A DNA stretch of 6,136 nt from Cyclobacteriaceae bacterium (GTDB lineage Bacteria > Bacteroidota > Bacteroidia > Cytophagales > Cyclobacteriaceae): positions 1 through 6,136 of the forward strand of contig JALOMN010000161.1 of assembly GCA_025455445.1 (NCBI GenBank), read 5' to 3'. Position 1 is the stretch's first letter. Each line of letters opens with the position of its first letter. Both the position numbers and the translations under genes were made by a program. This document shows positions 1-6,098 of this stretch, one piece after another. Under the pieces are notes generated by a model. It was given only the letters and a program-made list of their open reading frames with translations, did not search any database and was not told the origin of the DNA.

Positions 1-94
1 TATCCTTTATTTTCGGATGGTCGCAAGCGGTAAGTGCAAAAAAGATTAGCACCACATATTGTGTAATAGTTTTATCTGATTGGTACTTCTTCAT
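1..94 (-). CDS. Partial lipoprotein, N-terminus only
   Basis: The reverse strand reads open from an ATG at 94-92 to the window edge, giving 31 codons that begin MKKYQSDKTITQ. A hydrophobic stretch (about residues 13-23, YVVLIFFALTA) leads into a lipobox L-T-A-C with the cysteine at residue 24, followed by DHPKIKD. This is a typical type II signal peptide: a charged N-region, a short hydrophobic core, and a Cys to be lipidated after cleavage. The leader before the ATG is A-rich (AAGAAGAAAAAA), a usual start context in Bacteroidota. The product is therefore probably anchored in the periplasm or outer membrane. The rest of the gene lies outside the window, so its function cannot be assigned. It diverges from the aminotransferase gene at 614. 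I am fairly sure of the lipoprotein signal; the call rests on only 31 residues. Confidence 0.72.
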   Translation of the reverse strand, partial: MKKYQSDKTITQYVVLIFFALTACDHPKIKD

Positions 95-205
95 TTTTTT
101 CTTCTTAGTAAAGTTTCCAGACTTGAAGCCCTCGTATTTATATAAATGTACAAATCAAGTGGATACCTAGAATAAATGCAGTGTAGAGAATGGAAATTTT
201 ATTTT

Positions 206-233
206 AAAAAGATTAAGGAAGCGACTCCTTAAT
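206..233 (-). terminator. Candidate rho-independent terminator, minus strand
   Basis: Read on the minus strand, ATTAAGGA (233-226), a 6-nt loop GTCGCT, and TCCTTAAT (219-212) form a perfect 8-bp stem. CTTTTTAAAATAAAA follows directly, so the T-run is on the minus side only; the plus strand continues into GCGCGG with no T-run. The stem is AT-rich and therefore weak. It lies upstream of the lipoprotein start at 94, so it would end a transcript coming from the 240-600 block rather than that of a known gene. It could also serve as an attenuator or insulator for the lipoprotein gene. Confidence 0.45.
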
Positions 234-391
234 TGCGCGGATAGTGGGCCTTTAGTTCTTATTAATTCCGGCTTCTTGGAAAATATAAATCCCACAGGAC
301 CTGGTGGTGGTTTCTGAACCCCATAATGACAAGTTTTGAGCTGCACTGCGGCCGCAACCTTCCACTGTTATCCTGCTTTTAGGGCGAGGTA

Positions 392-407
392 CTGACGTTA
401 CCGTCAG
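392..407 (-). repeat. Inverted repeat forming a GNRA-capped hairpin on the minus strand
   Basis: CTGACG and CGTCAG flank four bases, making a perfect 6-bp GC-rich stem. On the minus strand the loop is GTAA (GUAA in RNA), which fits the stable GNRA tetraloop class; on the plus strand the loop is UUAC, which is no known stable tetraloop. This asymmetry, with the minus-oriented terminator at 206-233, favours a structured transcript read from the minus strand. An operator site for a dimeric regulator is the alternative. Confidence 0.5.
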
Positions 408-574
408 CATGAGGCCTGATTTTGTCCCAGCGCTTCACTCGGTATTGTTTAAACGTTAGGTTCAGCAAACGTGTCCCAAATCCGTGTGGGAATTATGATG
501 TAAAATTAGGCAATTGTTGAATGGATAATCTGATTGATTTAAAACTATTTTTTTACTAATAAACGTGCTTACCA

Positions 575-605
575 TTTGCCTGCTGCTCAATTAGAAATAG
601 CTTTG
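575..605 (+). promoter_or_regulatory. Bacteroidota-type promoter (TTTG-N19-TAGCTTTG)
   Basis: TTTG at 575-578 and TAGCTTTG at 598-605 are separated by exactly 19 bases. This matches the Bacteroidota housekeeping consensus, a -33 TTTG and a -7 TAnnTTTG with 19-21 bp between, at every defined position. The expected transcription start is a few bases after 605. The ATG of the aminotransferase gene is at 614, so the mRNA would have a very short leader or none. Confidence 0.7.
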
Positions 606-613
606 TAATCGCT

Positions 614-1605
614 ATGAATACGAAAGGAATTGTCAACTTCACACCCGGCCCATCACAAATTTATTTTACAGTAGAAGATCACATGCGCGCAGCTTTCAAA
701 GAAGGAATTCCCTCTTTGTCGCACCGCACTTCAGAGTTTGAAAGAATTTCACAGCGTGCTACGGAAGGTGTAAAAGAATTGCTGGGTGTTCCCGTGGGTT
801 TTCATGTTTTCTTTACTTCTTCTGCCACTGAAATCTGGGAACGATCCATTCAAAATCTGGTGATTAATAAATCACTGCATTACGTGAATGGTGCATTCTC
901 AAAAAGATATTTTGAAATCGCTGCGCAATTGGGAAAATCTCCTGTAAAATTTGAGGTTCCGCAAGGAAAAGGATTTTCTGTTATCGAATCTATAGAACAG
1001 GATGTCGAGTTGATCGCGCTCACACATAATGAAACCAGCACCGGTGTTTCACTTCCCATGAATTTTGTGCATTCGTTCAAAGAAAAATATAAGGATGCAC
1101 TGATCGTGGTAGATTCCGTTTCTTCTATCCCCTATCCGCAATACGATTTCAGTAAAATTGATTCATTGTTTTTTTCTGTGCAGAAAGGTTTTGGGTTACT
1201 ATTCCCTCCTTACTGCAACACGCCAAAAAAAATCAGACACCGGAAACACCCAACGTGTTGGGAATTTATTTACTGGGTAAAGTATGTGAAGATTTTCTGC
1301 GAAGGGGAATTCAAATCATCCGAAAGGAAACAGAATATAAAGCAGCTATTTTATACCAGGCATTGAAGAATCAACAACTTGCACCCGCATTTGTAAACGA
1401 ACCGGCACACCAATCCAAAACAGTAATTGTGGCCCACACCGGAGAGCATACGAAGCGCTTAGCACAATATCTTGCTGCGGAAGGTCTGATGGCGGGCGAT
1501 GGATACGGAGAAAGTAAAAAAGCACAACTGCGCTTTGCCAACTTCCCGGCACACTCAAAAGAGCAGTTTGAAAAACTGGTAGATACATTAGAAAGATTTT
1601 CGTGA
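614..1605 (+). pseudogene. serC: Class V PLP aminotransferase, phosphoserine-aminotransferase-like, broken by internal out-of-frame deletion
   Basis: Family role: phosphoserine aminotransferase makes O-phosphoserine from 3-phosphohydroxypyruvate and glutamate in serine synthesis. From 614 the protein reads correctly for about 195 residues: FTPGPS near the N-terminus (residues 9-14), SHRT (36-39), TSSATEIWE, THNETSTG (137-144, cofactor-side Asn139), VVDSVSS with the pyridine-binding Asp167, and SVQKGFG with the PLP Schiff-base Lys191. After Leu195 this frame turns to unrelated sequence and stops at 1364-1366. Family-like sequence resumes in another frame near 1198 (TIPSLLQHAKKNQTPETPN, then VLGIYLLGKV) and runs 135 codons to TGA at 1603-1605. 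Together the parts cover about 330 residues against about 360 usual for the family. So roughly 30 codons are missing, with a net loss of 3n+1 bases. The missing part follows the catalytic lysine, so no active enzyme is expected. The gene symbol is by family resemblance; a related class V enzyme is possible. Confidence 0.82.
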
Positions 1606-1661
1606 ACGTTAAACCTTTACGGGTGTTTACTATCTAAGTGGCACTTTAACCTACTTCCCCT

Positions 1662-2198
1662 TTGGACGACAAGGACCTTCTTTTCAAAATCAGGAATCCT
1701 GACACAAGGAGCTATGGCTTTAACATGCTGGTGCGCGCATACCAGCAGCGCGTCTATTGGCATGTGCGTAAAATGGTTATCGACCATGACGATGCCGATG
1801 ATCTCACCCAGGAAGTGTTCATTAAAGTACATAAGTCAATAGATAGCTTTCGCGAAGACTCGCAGCTTTTCACGTGGATTTACCGCATAGCCACCAACGA
1901 GTGCCTGACTTTTCTGAATAAAAAGCGGAAGAGGTTCTTTTTACCAATCGAAGACATTGGTCAGCAACTTTCGGCCAAACTCGACAGCTCGACCGACCTG
2001 AGTGGCGATGAAATTCAAAAAAAGCTTCAAAAAGCATTACTTCAACTACCAGATAAGCAGCGACTTGTGTTCAATATGAAGTACTTTGATGATCTTACTT
2101 ACGAAGATATGGCCGAAATAACCAGCACCAGCGTGGGGGCTCTGAAGGCAAGCTACCACCATGCGGTGAAGAAAATTGAAGATTATTTAACAGCCTGA
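1662..2198 (+). CDS. ECF-type RNA polymerase sigma factor (TTG start)
   Basis: The 178-residue product has the two-domain layout of an ECF sigma-70 factor. Region 2 spans about residues 22-91: FNMLVRAYQQRVYWHVRKM, then the acidic DDADDLTQEVFIKV core-binding helix (43-56), then FTWIYRIATNECLTFLNKKRKR (-10 recognition). Region 4 spans about 121-176, with LPDKQRLVFNMKYFDDLTYEDMAE and a helix-turn-helix ending in VGALKASYHHAVKKIEDYL (-35 recognition). The region linking them is short, and regions 1.1 and 3 are absent, as in ECF factors. The TTG start at 1662 is chosen because an in-frame TAA at 1647-1649 closes the frame upstream and the next ATG (1725) would remove conserved N-terminal sequence (DDKDLLFKIRNPDTRSYGF). 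It lies 56 bases after the broken aminotransferase and heads a four-gene block. The downstream membrane protein is the likely regulator. Target promoters are unknown. Confidence 0.92.
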   Translation: MDDKDLLFKIRNPDTRSYGFNMLVRAYQQRVYWHVRKMVIDHDDADDLTQEVFIKVHKSIDSFREDSQLFTWIYRIATNECLTFLNKKRKRFFLPIEDIGQQLSAKLDSSTDLSGDEIQKKLQKALLQLPDKQRLVFNMKYFDDLTYEDMAEITSTSVGALKASYHHAVKKIEDYLTA

Positions 2199-2233
2199 TT
2201 AAACTTTTGTAAACTGAAATAGTCATAGAGCAA

Positions 2234-2650
2234 ATGAAAAAATTGGAAGACATACCGAAGCAAAACATTTTTGAAGTACCGGAGGGGTATTTCGATAAAC
2301 TTCCTTCGGTAATTCAAGCAAGGATAGCCAAGCCGGAGCCTGCATTCTGGCAATTGCCGGTATTTAAATATGCGCTTTCAATCGCATCACTTTTCCTTGT
2401 CGGGATTATCTGGTGGAATTCTCAGACTGCTTCTTCCTTTGAAGATCAGTTGAATCAAATCCAAACCGAACAATTGCTGGCCTATATAGAAAATTCAGAA
2501 ATACCGGTGGAGTATCTATTGGATGAAGTAACATTAAGTGAAACTGACCTTAATGAATTGGAAGAAACGATTTATTCATCCATACCAATTTCAGAAAGCG
2601 AGTTAGATCAGATTGAAGAGGAATTTATTTATGACACTGAAAACAAGTAA
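2234..2650 (+). CDS. Single-pass membrane protein next to ECF sigma factor, putative anti-sigma
   Basis: The 138-residue protein starts with a soluble N-terminal part containing NIFEVPEGYFDKLPSVIQAR (11-30). The 'VPEGYFDKLP' signature is one I associate with small Bacteroidota membrane proteins found beside ECF sigma genes. One clear membrane segment follows (about 44-61, FKYALSIASLFLVGIIWW), then a strongly acidic, Glu/Asp-rich C-terminal part (65-138). It has no recognisable zinc-binding HxxxCxxC anti-sigma motif and no FecR domain. By position (35 bases after the sigma gene, 4 bases before the periplasmic protein gene) and by topology, an N-in anti-sigma role is the best inference: the roughly 40-residue N-terminal part would contact the sigma factor and the acidic tail would face the periplasm. 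This is inferred from context, not shown by a motif. The ATG at 2234 is the only good start. Confidence 0.85.
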   Translation: MKKLEDIPKQNIFEVPEGYFDKLPSVIQARIAKPEPAFWQLPVFKYALSIASLFLVGIIWWNSQTASSFEDQLNQIQTEQLLAYIENSEIPVEYLLDEVTLSETDLNELEETIYSSIPISESELDQIEEEFIYDTENK

Positions 2651-2654
2651 GACT

Positions 2655-3167
2655 ATGAAACGATTGACATTAGTACTATTTCTGATTGCATCTGTATTTG
2701 TTGCCACTGCGCAAGATCAAGATGTAACCGATCAATCCGCCATGGATCCTAAAGCGCAGGAGCGCATAAAAAATCTGCGCATCGCCTACATCTCAGATAA
2801 ACTTGGGCTTACGCCTGAGCAGGCTGAAAAATTCTGGCCAGTATATCGCGAGTTTTCAGATAAACGCAGAGAAATAAGAATGGAGTTTGCCAAATCACGC
2901 AACGAGTTAAATGGTCAAAAACCTACTGAGCGTGAACAGGAAGAGTTGGTAAAGCGCGGTCTTGAGTTAAAGCAGCGTGAACTTGACCTGGAAAAAGATT
3001 ACTCCGGACGCTTAATGAAAGTAATTACTGCACAACAGATGTTAAATTTGCGCAAAGCCGAGGGTGACTTTCAGCGAATTATACTGCAGCAAATTGAACA
3101 ACGCAGAATGATGCAGCAACGAAATGAAACCATCCGTGAGCGAAATCAGCAGTTGAAACGAAATTAA
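2655..3167 (+). CDS. Periplasmic Spy/CpxP-like protein, probable envelope-stress sensor or chaperone
   Basis: The 170-residue product begins MKRLTLVLFLIASVFVATAQ, a signal peptide with probable cleavage after ATA (19|20). The mature part is almost all charged helix, with LGLTPEQAEKFWPVY at 50-64; 'LTxxQ' repeats and the FWPVY motif mark Spy/CpxP-like proteins in Bacteroidota, some of which are annotated as sensors of ECF sigma factors. Residues 66-120 (FSDKRREIRMEFAKSRN through ELDLEKDYSGRLMKV) look like long amphipathic helices, and the tail (140-170) is rich in Gln, Arg and Met. In-frame starts exist upstream at TTG 2613 and ATG 2631, but they overlap the preceding gene and put extra residues before the signal peptide. 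The ATG at 2655, 4 bases after the previous stop, is preferred. In the Spy/CpxP family such proteins bind misfolded envelope proteins or damp a stress sensor; here the partner is probably the upstream membrane protein. Confidence 0.86.
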   Translation: MKRLTLVLFLIASVFVATAQDQDVTDQSAMDPKAQERIKNLRIAYISDKLGLTPEQAEKFWPVYREFSDKRREIRMEFAKSRNELNGQKPTEREQEELVKRGLELKQRELDLEKDYSGRLMKVITAQQMLNLRKAEGDFQRIILQQIEQRRMMQQRNETIRERNQQLKRN

Positions 3168-3176
3168 TTCAATCCT

Positions 3177-4124
3177 GTGTGGAACCGGGGCACTTTTGCC
3201 GCAATCGTATTATGGTCGGCTTGTGTGACTGCAGTGCGCGGTCAGCAAGCTGATTCGGTTTTACTAAAAAACGATCGTTATATAATCGAACTAGATTCTA
3301 TTCTCGCCAGTGGCGATAGTTCACAATTTTTATTGCTCATCGACAGTCTGATAAACCTTCCGGAGCCATCATTAAAATCACAACTGGTAACACGACTGGG
3401 CTATAACAGCAATGTTGTAGCTAACAGTCGCACCCTGGGCTTCAACCAATTTGGGCTTGCCCCCGGCATTGCCTATTATCACAAGTCGGGGTTATACGCA
3501 GACGCAACCGGATATTGGAGTAAAAACTATGAACCCAATTATTATCTCACCGTGGCCAGCGCGGGTTATCTGAAAAGCATTACACCGTGGTGGGCATTGA
3601 TGGCCGAATATGGTCACTTTTTTTATTCTGAAACGAGTGACCTCGTTTCCATTCCCTATAAGGACAACATTGGCCTATACAATTTTTTTGATGTAAAGAA
3701 TTTCACATTCAGATTCGACTATCAATTTTATTTTGGCGAAAAACAAGCCCACCGCATCACACCTTCCGTGATGTATAATTTTCAAAAACGAAATCTTGGT
3801 AAAATTACGCGCATTTCATTTTTTCCCACGGTTGCCGTGTTGTTGGGTAGTGAACAAATCACCCAATATGTTCCATATTCAAAAACGCTTGCAGGTGCAT
3901 TGATTAGAATACGAAGAGGGTTGCCTTTATATTACGAAGAAACTACCACAGAATTTGGTGTACTGAATTATTCGTTTGTAGCACCTGTTTCCATCACGGT
4001 GAAGAGCTGGTTTTTTATGATCAGCTATACCTACAACATACCGAAAGCCTTGCCGGGCGAAAATCTTGAGTTAACCAATGCAGGTTATATCTCCGCCACA
4101 ATCTCCAAACGGATTCAGTTTTAA
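3177..4124 (+). CDS. Outer-membrane beta-barrel protein of unknown function (GTG start)
   Basis: The 315-residue product has a signal peptide (MWNRGTFAAIVLWSACVTAVRG, likely cut at 22|23). A short alpha-helical stretch follows (about 30-62, ELDSILASGDSS and FLLLIDSLIN). Then come about ten amphipathic, aromatic-rich strands, for example GLYADATGYWSKNY, WWALMAEYGHFFYS and FTFRFDYQFYFGEK, that look like a transmembrane barrel. The last strand is AGYISATISKRIQF with a terminal Phe, the usual C-terminal recognition signal for barrel assembly. GTG at 3177 is the first possible start after the previous stop (3165-3167, same frame), and the signal peptide supports it. I do not recognise a specific family. 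Linked to the sigma, membrane and Spy/CpxP-like genes by a 9-base gap, it may be the outer-membrane component or a target of the same envelope-stress circuit. Confidence 0.82.
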   Translation: MWNRGTFAAIVLWSACVTAVRGQQADSVLLKNDRYIIELDSILASGDSSQFLLLIDSLINLPEPSLKSQLVTRLGYNSNVVANSRTLGFNQFGLAPGIAYYHKSGLYADATGYWSKNYEPNYYLTVASAGYLKSITPWWALMAEYGHFFYSETSDLVSIPYKDNIGLYNFFDVKNFTFRFDYQFYFGEKQAHRITPSVMYNFQKRNLGKITRISFFPTVAVLLGSEQITQYVPYSKTLAGALIRIRRGLPLYYEETTTEFGVLNYSFVAPVSITVKSWFFMISYTYNIPKALPGENLELTNAGYISATISKRIQF

Positions 4125-4143
4125 TCCAATCTTATAAAATCAA

Positions 4144-4174
4144 TTTGTTTAACGTTCGGATTTCAATACTTTTC
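4144..4174 (+). promoter_or_regulatory. Candidate promoter for the M1 peptidase (TTTG-N19-TACTTTTC)
   Basis: TTTG at 4144-4147 and TACTTTTC at 4167-4174 are 19 bases apart, matching the Bacteroidota consensus except for a final C in place of G. The predicted transcription start (about 4178-4183) lies 12-17 bases before the ATG at 4195. It gives the peptidase its own promoter, separate from the sigma block upstream. The -7 element overlaps the inverted repeat at 4169-4191. Confidence 0.55.
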
Positions 4175-4191
4175 AAAACTTATTTGAAAAG
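4169..4191. repeat. Perfect 9-bp inverted repeat between promoter and start codon
   Basis: CTTTTCAAA (4169-4177) and TTTGAAAAG (4183-4191) are exact reverse complements separated by ACTTA. The repeat starts inside the proposed -7 element and ends 3 bases before the ATG. It could be an operator for a dimeric regulator or, in RNA, a weak AT-rich hairpin next to the start codon. It is unlikely to be a terminator for the upstream gene, as the stem is AT-rich and no T-run follows. Confidence 0.6.
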
Positions 4192-4194
4192 ATC

Positions 4195-6048
4195 ATGAAA
4201 CATTATCTACTGCTTTCGCTTTTTGCACTGATTTCAATTGCTGTGATGAGCCAGGACTTTCGTTGGCAACAACGCGTAGAATATTCAATGGATGTAAAAT
4301 TAAATACGGAAACCCATCGTTTAGACGGCACTCAAAAGCTGGTGTATTATAACAACTCTCCGGATACACTCACTAAAGTGTATTACCATTTATATTTCAA
4401 TGCATTTCAGCCGGGCAGCATGATGGATGTGCGCTCACGCAATCTGCCTGACCCCGATGCGCGCGTGCGCGACCGTATTTCAAAATTAAATGAGAACGAA
4501 ATCGGATATCAGCATATCATTTCTTTAAAGCAGGACAACAAAGCAGTAACATATAAGGTAAACGGAACAATTCTGGAAGTAACATTGGCAAAGCCGATGC
4601 TACCAAAAACAAAAGCGGTGTTCGATATGAATTTCGAAGCGCAAGTTCCTATACAAATAAGAAGATCGGGACGCAATAACCGCGAAGGTATCTCCTATTC
4701 TATGACACAGTGGTATCCGAAAATGGCAGAATATGATTTCCAGGGATGGCATGCCTATCAATATGTAGCACGCGAGTTTCATGGCGTGTGGGGCGACTTT
4801 GATGTGAAGATTACGATCGACCCGAAGTTTGTGATTGGCGGAACCGGAAAACTTCAAAACCCGGAGGCAATTGGTCATGGTTATGAAAATAAAGGAATGA
4901 GCGTGAAGAGACCGAATGGAAATCTGACCTGGCATTTTGTAGCAAAAGATGTGATTGACTTTGCCTGGGCGGCTGACCCTGATTATACACATGACAGAAT
5001 GCAGGTTCCTAACGGACCTGAATTACATTTCTTCTACCAAAAAAATGATAAAACATCTGTTACCTGGAAAAACATGGAAGAAGTGGCCGTGAAAGTTTTT
5101 CAACATTTGAATAAACAGTTCGGTAAATATCCATTCGATACCTACTCGATTATCCAAGGTGGAGATGGAGGCATGGAATACCCAATGTGCACATTGATTT
5201 TAGGTGAAGGCAGTCAGGCAGGATTGAACGGTGTGATGGCACACGAAGTAGCGCACAGCTGGTACCAAATGACACTGGCATCAAATGAATCACTGTATGC
5301 ATGGATGGATGAAGGCTTTACCGATTTTGCCAGCGAAGAAGCTCTCAACACTATTTTTGGTGAGCCAATAACGCATGCAGATAACTACAACAGTTATTTC
5401 AGCCTGGTTAATAGCGGACTGCAGGAACCGGCTAGTCAACATTCAGATCATTTTACCAGCAATCGCGCATACGGCACTGCTGCGTATAGCATGGGCGCTG
5501 TTTTTCTTCATCAGCTAAAATACCTGATAGGTGATGATATTTTTTACAAAGGCTTTAAGCGCTATTACAATACGTGGAAAATGAAACACCCTGAACCAAA
5601 TGATTTTCTCAGGATAATGGAAAAAGAATCGGGTTTGCAATTGCACTGGTACTATCGCTATTGGATTCAAACCACCAAGCGCATTGATTATGGCATCAGC
5701 AACATCATTGAAAAGGATGGAATCGGAATGGTAACGTTACAACGCGTTGGAGAATTTCCAATGCCGATTGATTTGATGGTTACCTATAAAGATGGCACGA
5801 AAGAATTATTCTATATTCCCATGAATGAGTTAATGGGCAATAAAATGATTGAAAATAAAACCATAAAACGGACCGATTCAGAAACCTGGCCGTGGGTGAA
5901 TCCTACTTATACGCTCAGTATCGGAAGAAAATTAAGTGAAGTAGAAAGTGTAGAGATAGATCCGAGCTTACGCATGGCCGATATCAACCGAAAAAATAAT
6001 CGCGTGGTAGTTTCAGAAATCGAAGCATATAAAGCCAAAACGTACTGA
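4195..6048 (+). CDS. Secreted M1-family zinc metalloaminopeptidase
   Basis: M1 (gluzincin) peptidases remove N-terminal residues from peptides using one zinc. The 617-residue product has a signal peptide (MKHYLLLSLFALISIAVMS, cut about 19|20), so it acts in the periplasm or outside the cell. The N-terminal beta-rich domain covers about residues 20-265. The catalytic domain carries a GGMEY motif (325-329) in the GAMEN position, HEVAH (His350, Glu351, His354) and the third zinc ligand Glu373 in WMDEGF, 19 residues after the second His as expected. The catalytic Tyr is probably Tyr431 (AYGTAAYSMG). A C-terminal domain from about 500 is beta-rich (YGISNIIEKDGIGMVTLQRVG). All catalytic residues expected of the family are present, so it should be active. 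Its upstream gap holds a promoter-like site and an inverted repeat, suggesting separate control from the sigma block. Substrate specificity cannot be read from the sequence. Confidence 0.95.
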   Translation: MKHYLLLSLFALISIAVMSQDFRWQQRVEYSMDVKLNTETHRLDGTQKLVYYNNSPDTLTKVYYHLYFNAFQPGSMMDVRSRNLPDPDARVRDRISKLNENEIGYQHIISLKQDNKAVTYKVNGTILEVTLAKPMLPKTKAVFDMNFEAQVPIQIRRSGRNNREGISYSMTQWYPKMAEYDFQGWHAYQYVAREFHGVWGDFDVKITIDPKFVIGGTGKLQNPEAIGHGYENKGMSVKRPNGNLTWHFVAKDVIDFAWAADPDYTHDRMQVPNGPELHFFYQKNDKTSVTWKNMEEVAVKVFQHLNKQFGKYPFDTYSIIQGGDGGMEYPMCTLILGEGSQAGLNGVMAHEVAHSWYQMTLASNESLYAWMDEGFTDFASEEALNTIFGEPITHADNYNSYFSLVNSGLQEPASQHSDHFTSNRAYGTAAYSMGAVFLHQLKYLIGDDIFYKGFKRYYNTWKMKHPEPNDFLRIMEKESGLQLHWYYRYWIQTTKRIDYGISNIIEKDGIGMVTLQRVGEFPMPIDLMVTYKDGTKELFYIPMNELMGNKMIENKTIKRTDSETWPWVNPTYTLSIGRKLSEVESVEIDPSLRMADINRKNNRVVVSEIEAYKAKTY

Positions 6049-6078
6049 CAGAATTGAAAAAATAATCTTCTGAATGTT

Positions 6079-6098
6079 GCTGCTATTGCAGCCTTTTT
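6079..6098 (+). terminator. Candidate terminator after the M1 peptidase
   Basis: GCTGC (6079-6083), the loop TATT, and GCAGC (6088-6092) form a perfect 5-bp stem followed by C and five Ts (6094-6098), in plus-strand orientation 31 bases after the peptidase stop. The stem is short, so efficiency may be modest. The stop codon of the convergent minus-strand gene falls on the edge of the loop. Confidence 0.5.

Larger units (their letters stand above)
95..613. other. 519-base intergenic region with a structured GC-richer block
   Basis: No convincing protein gene is visible here. The part nearest the lipoprotein gene (95-210) and the part nearest the aminotransferase (490-613) are AT-rich. The middle (about 240-490) is visibly GC-richer and holds a 10-bp palindrome TGCGGCCGCA (347-356), a 6-bp-stem hairpin (392-407) and an imperfect inverted repeat around CCACCAGG/CCTGTGG (291-308 region). 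An 8-bp hairpin followed by a T-rich run on the minus strand lies at 206-233. The composition and structure could reflect a small RNA transcribed from the minus strand, a dispersed intergenic repeat, or the remains of a decayed gene. The sequence alone does not decide among these. Confidence 0.5.

Noticed and set aside
167..367. A 66-codon open frame on the minus strand containing QKPPPGPVGFIFSKKPE.
   Set aside because: It has no ATG, begins directly after a stop, and runs through the terminator-like hairpin and its AT-rich flank. It is more likely a chance opening in a structured block, although a decayed gene or repeat-borne frame is not excluded.
452..457. AACGTT occurs in three non-coding gaps (452, 1605, 4151), suggesting a shared regulator site.
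   Set aside because: The flanks do not match, the motif is short, and another copy lies within the peptidase coding sequence (about 5733), so chance is sufficient.
449..466. GTTAGGT (455-461) resembles the R' core of an integron attC site.
   Set aside because: No matching RYYYAAC partner with paired inner sites was found at attC distance upstream, and there is no integrase or cassette-like gene array.
1225..1232. Run of eight As inside the broken aminotransferase, a possible homopolymer error or slippage site.
   Set aside because: The family-like frame already reads correctly upstream of the run (TIPSLLQHA from 1198), so the frame change lies before it, and a slip would not explain the missing 30 codons.
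1346..1588. 80-codon minus-strand frame opposite the C-terminal part of the aminotransferase.
   Set aside because: The plus strand carries clear family sequence here (VLGIYLLGKV through LRFANFPAHS), so the minus frame is a shadow.
2613..2654. Upstream starts (TTG 2613, ATG 2631) for the Spy/CpxP-like gene.
   Set aside because: They overlap the preceding gene and place polar residues ahead of a complete signal peptide that begins at 2655.
4600..4992. 130-codon minus-strand frame.
   Set aside because: It lies wholly opposite the well-supported M1 peptidase gene and encodes nothing recognisable; it is a shadow frame.
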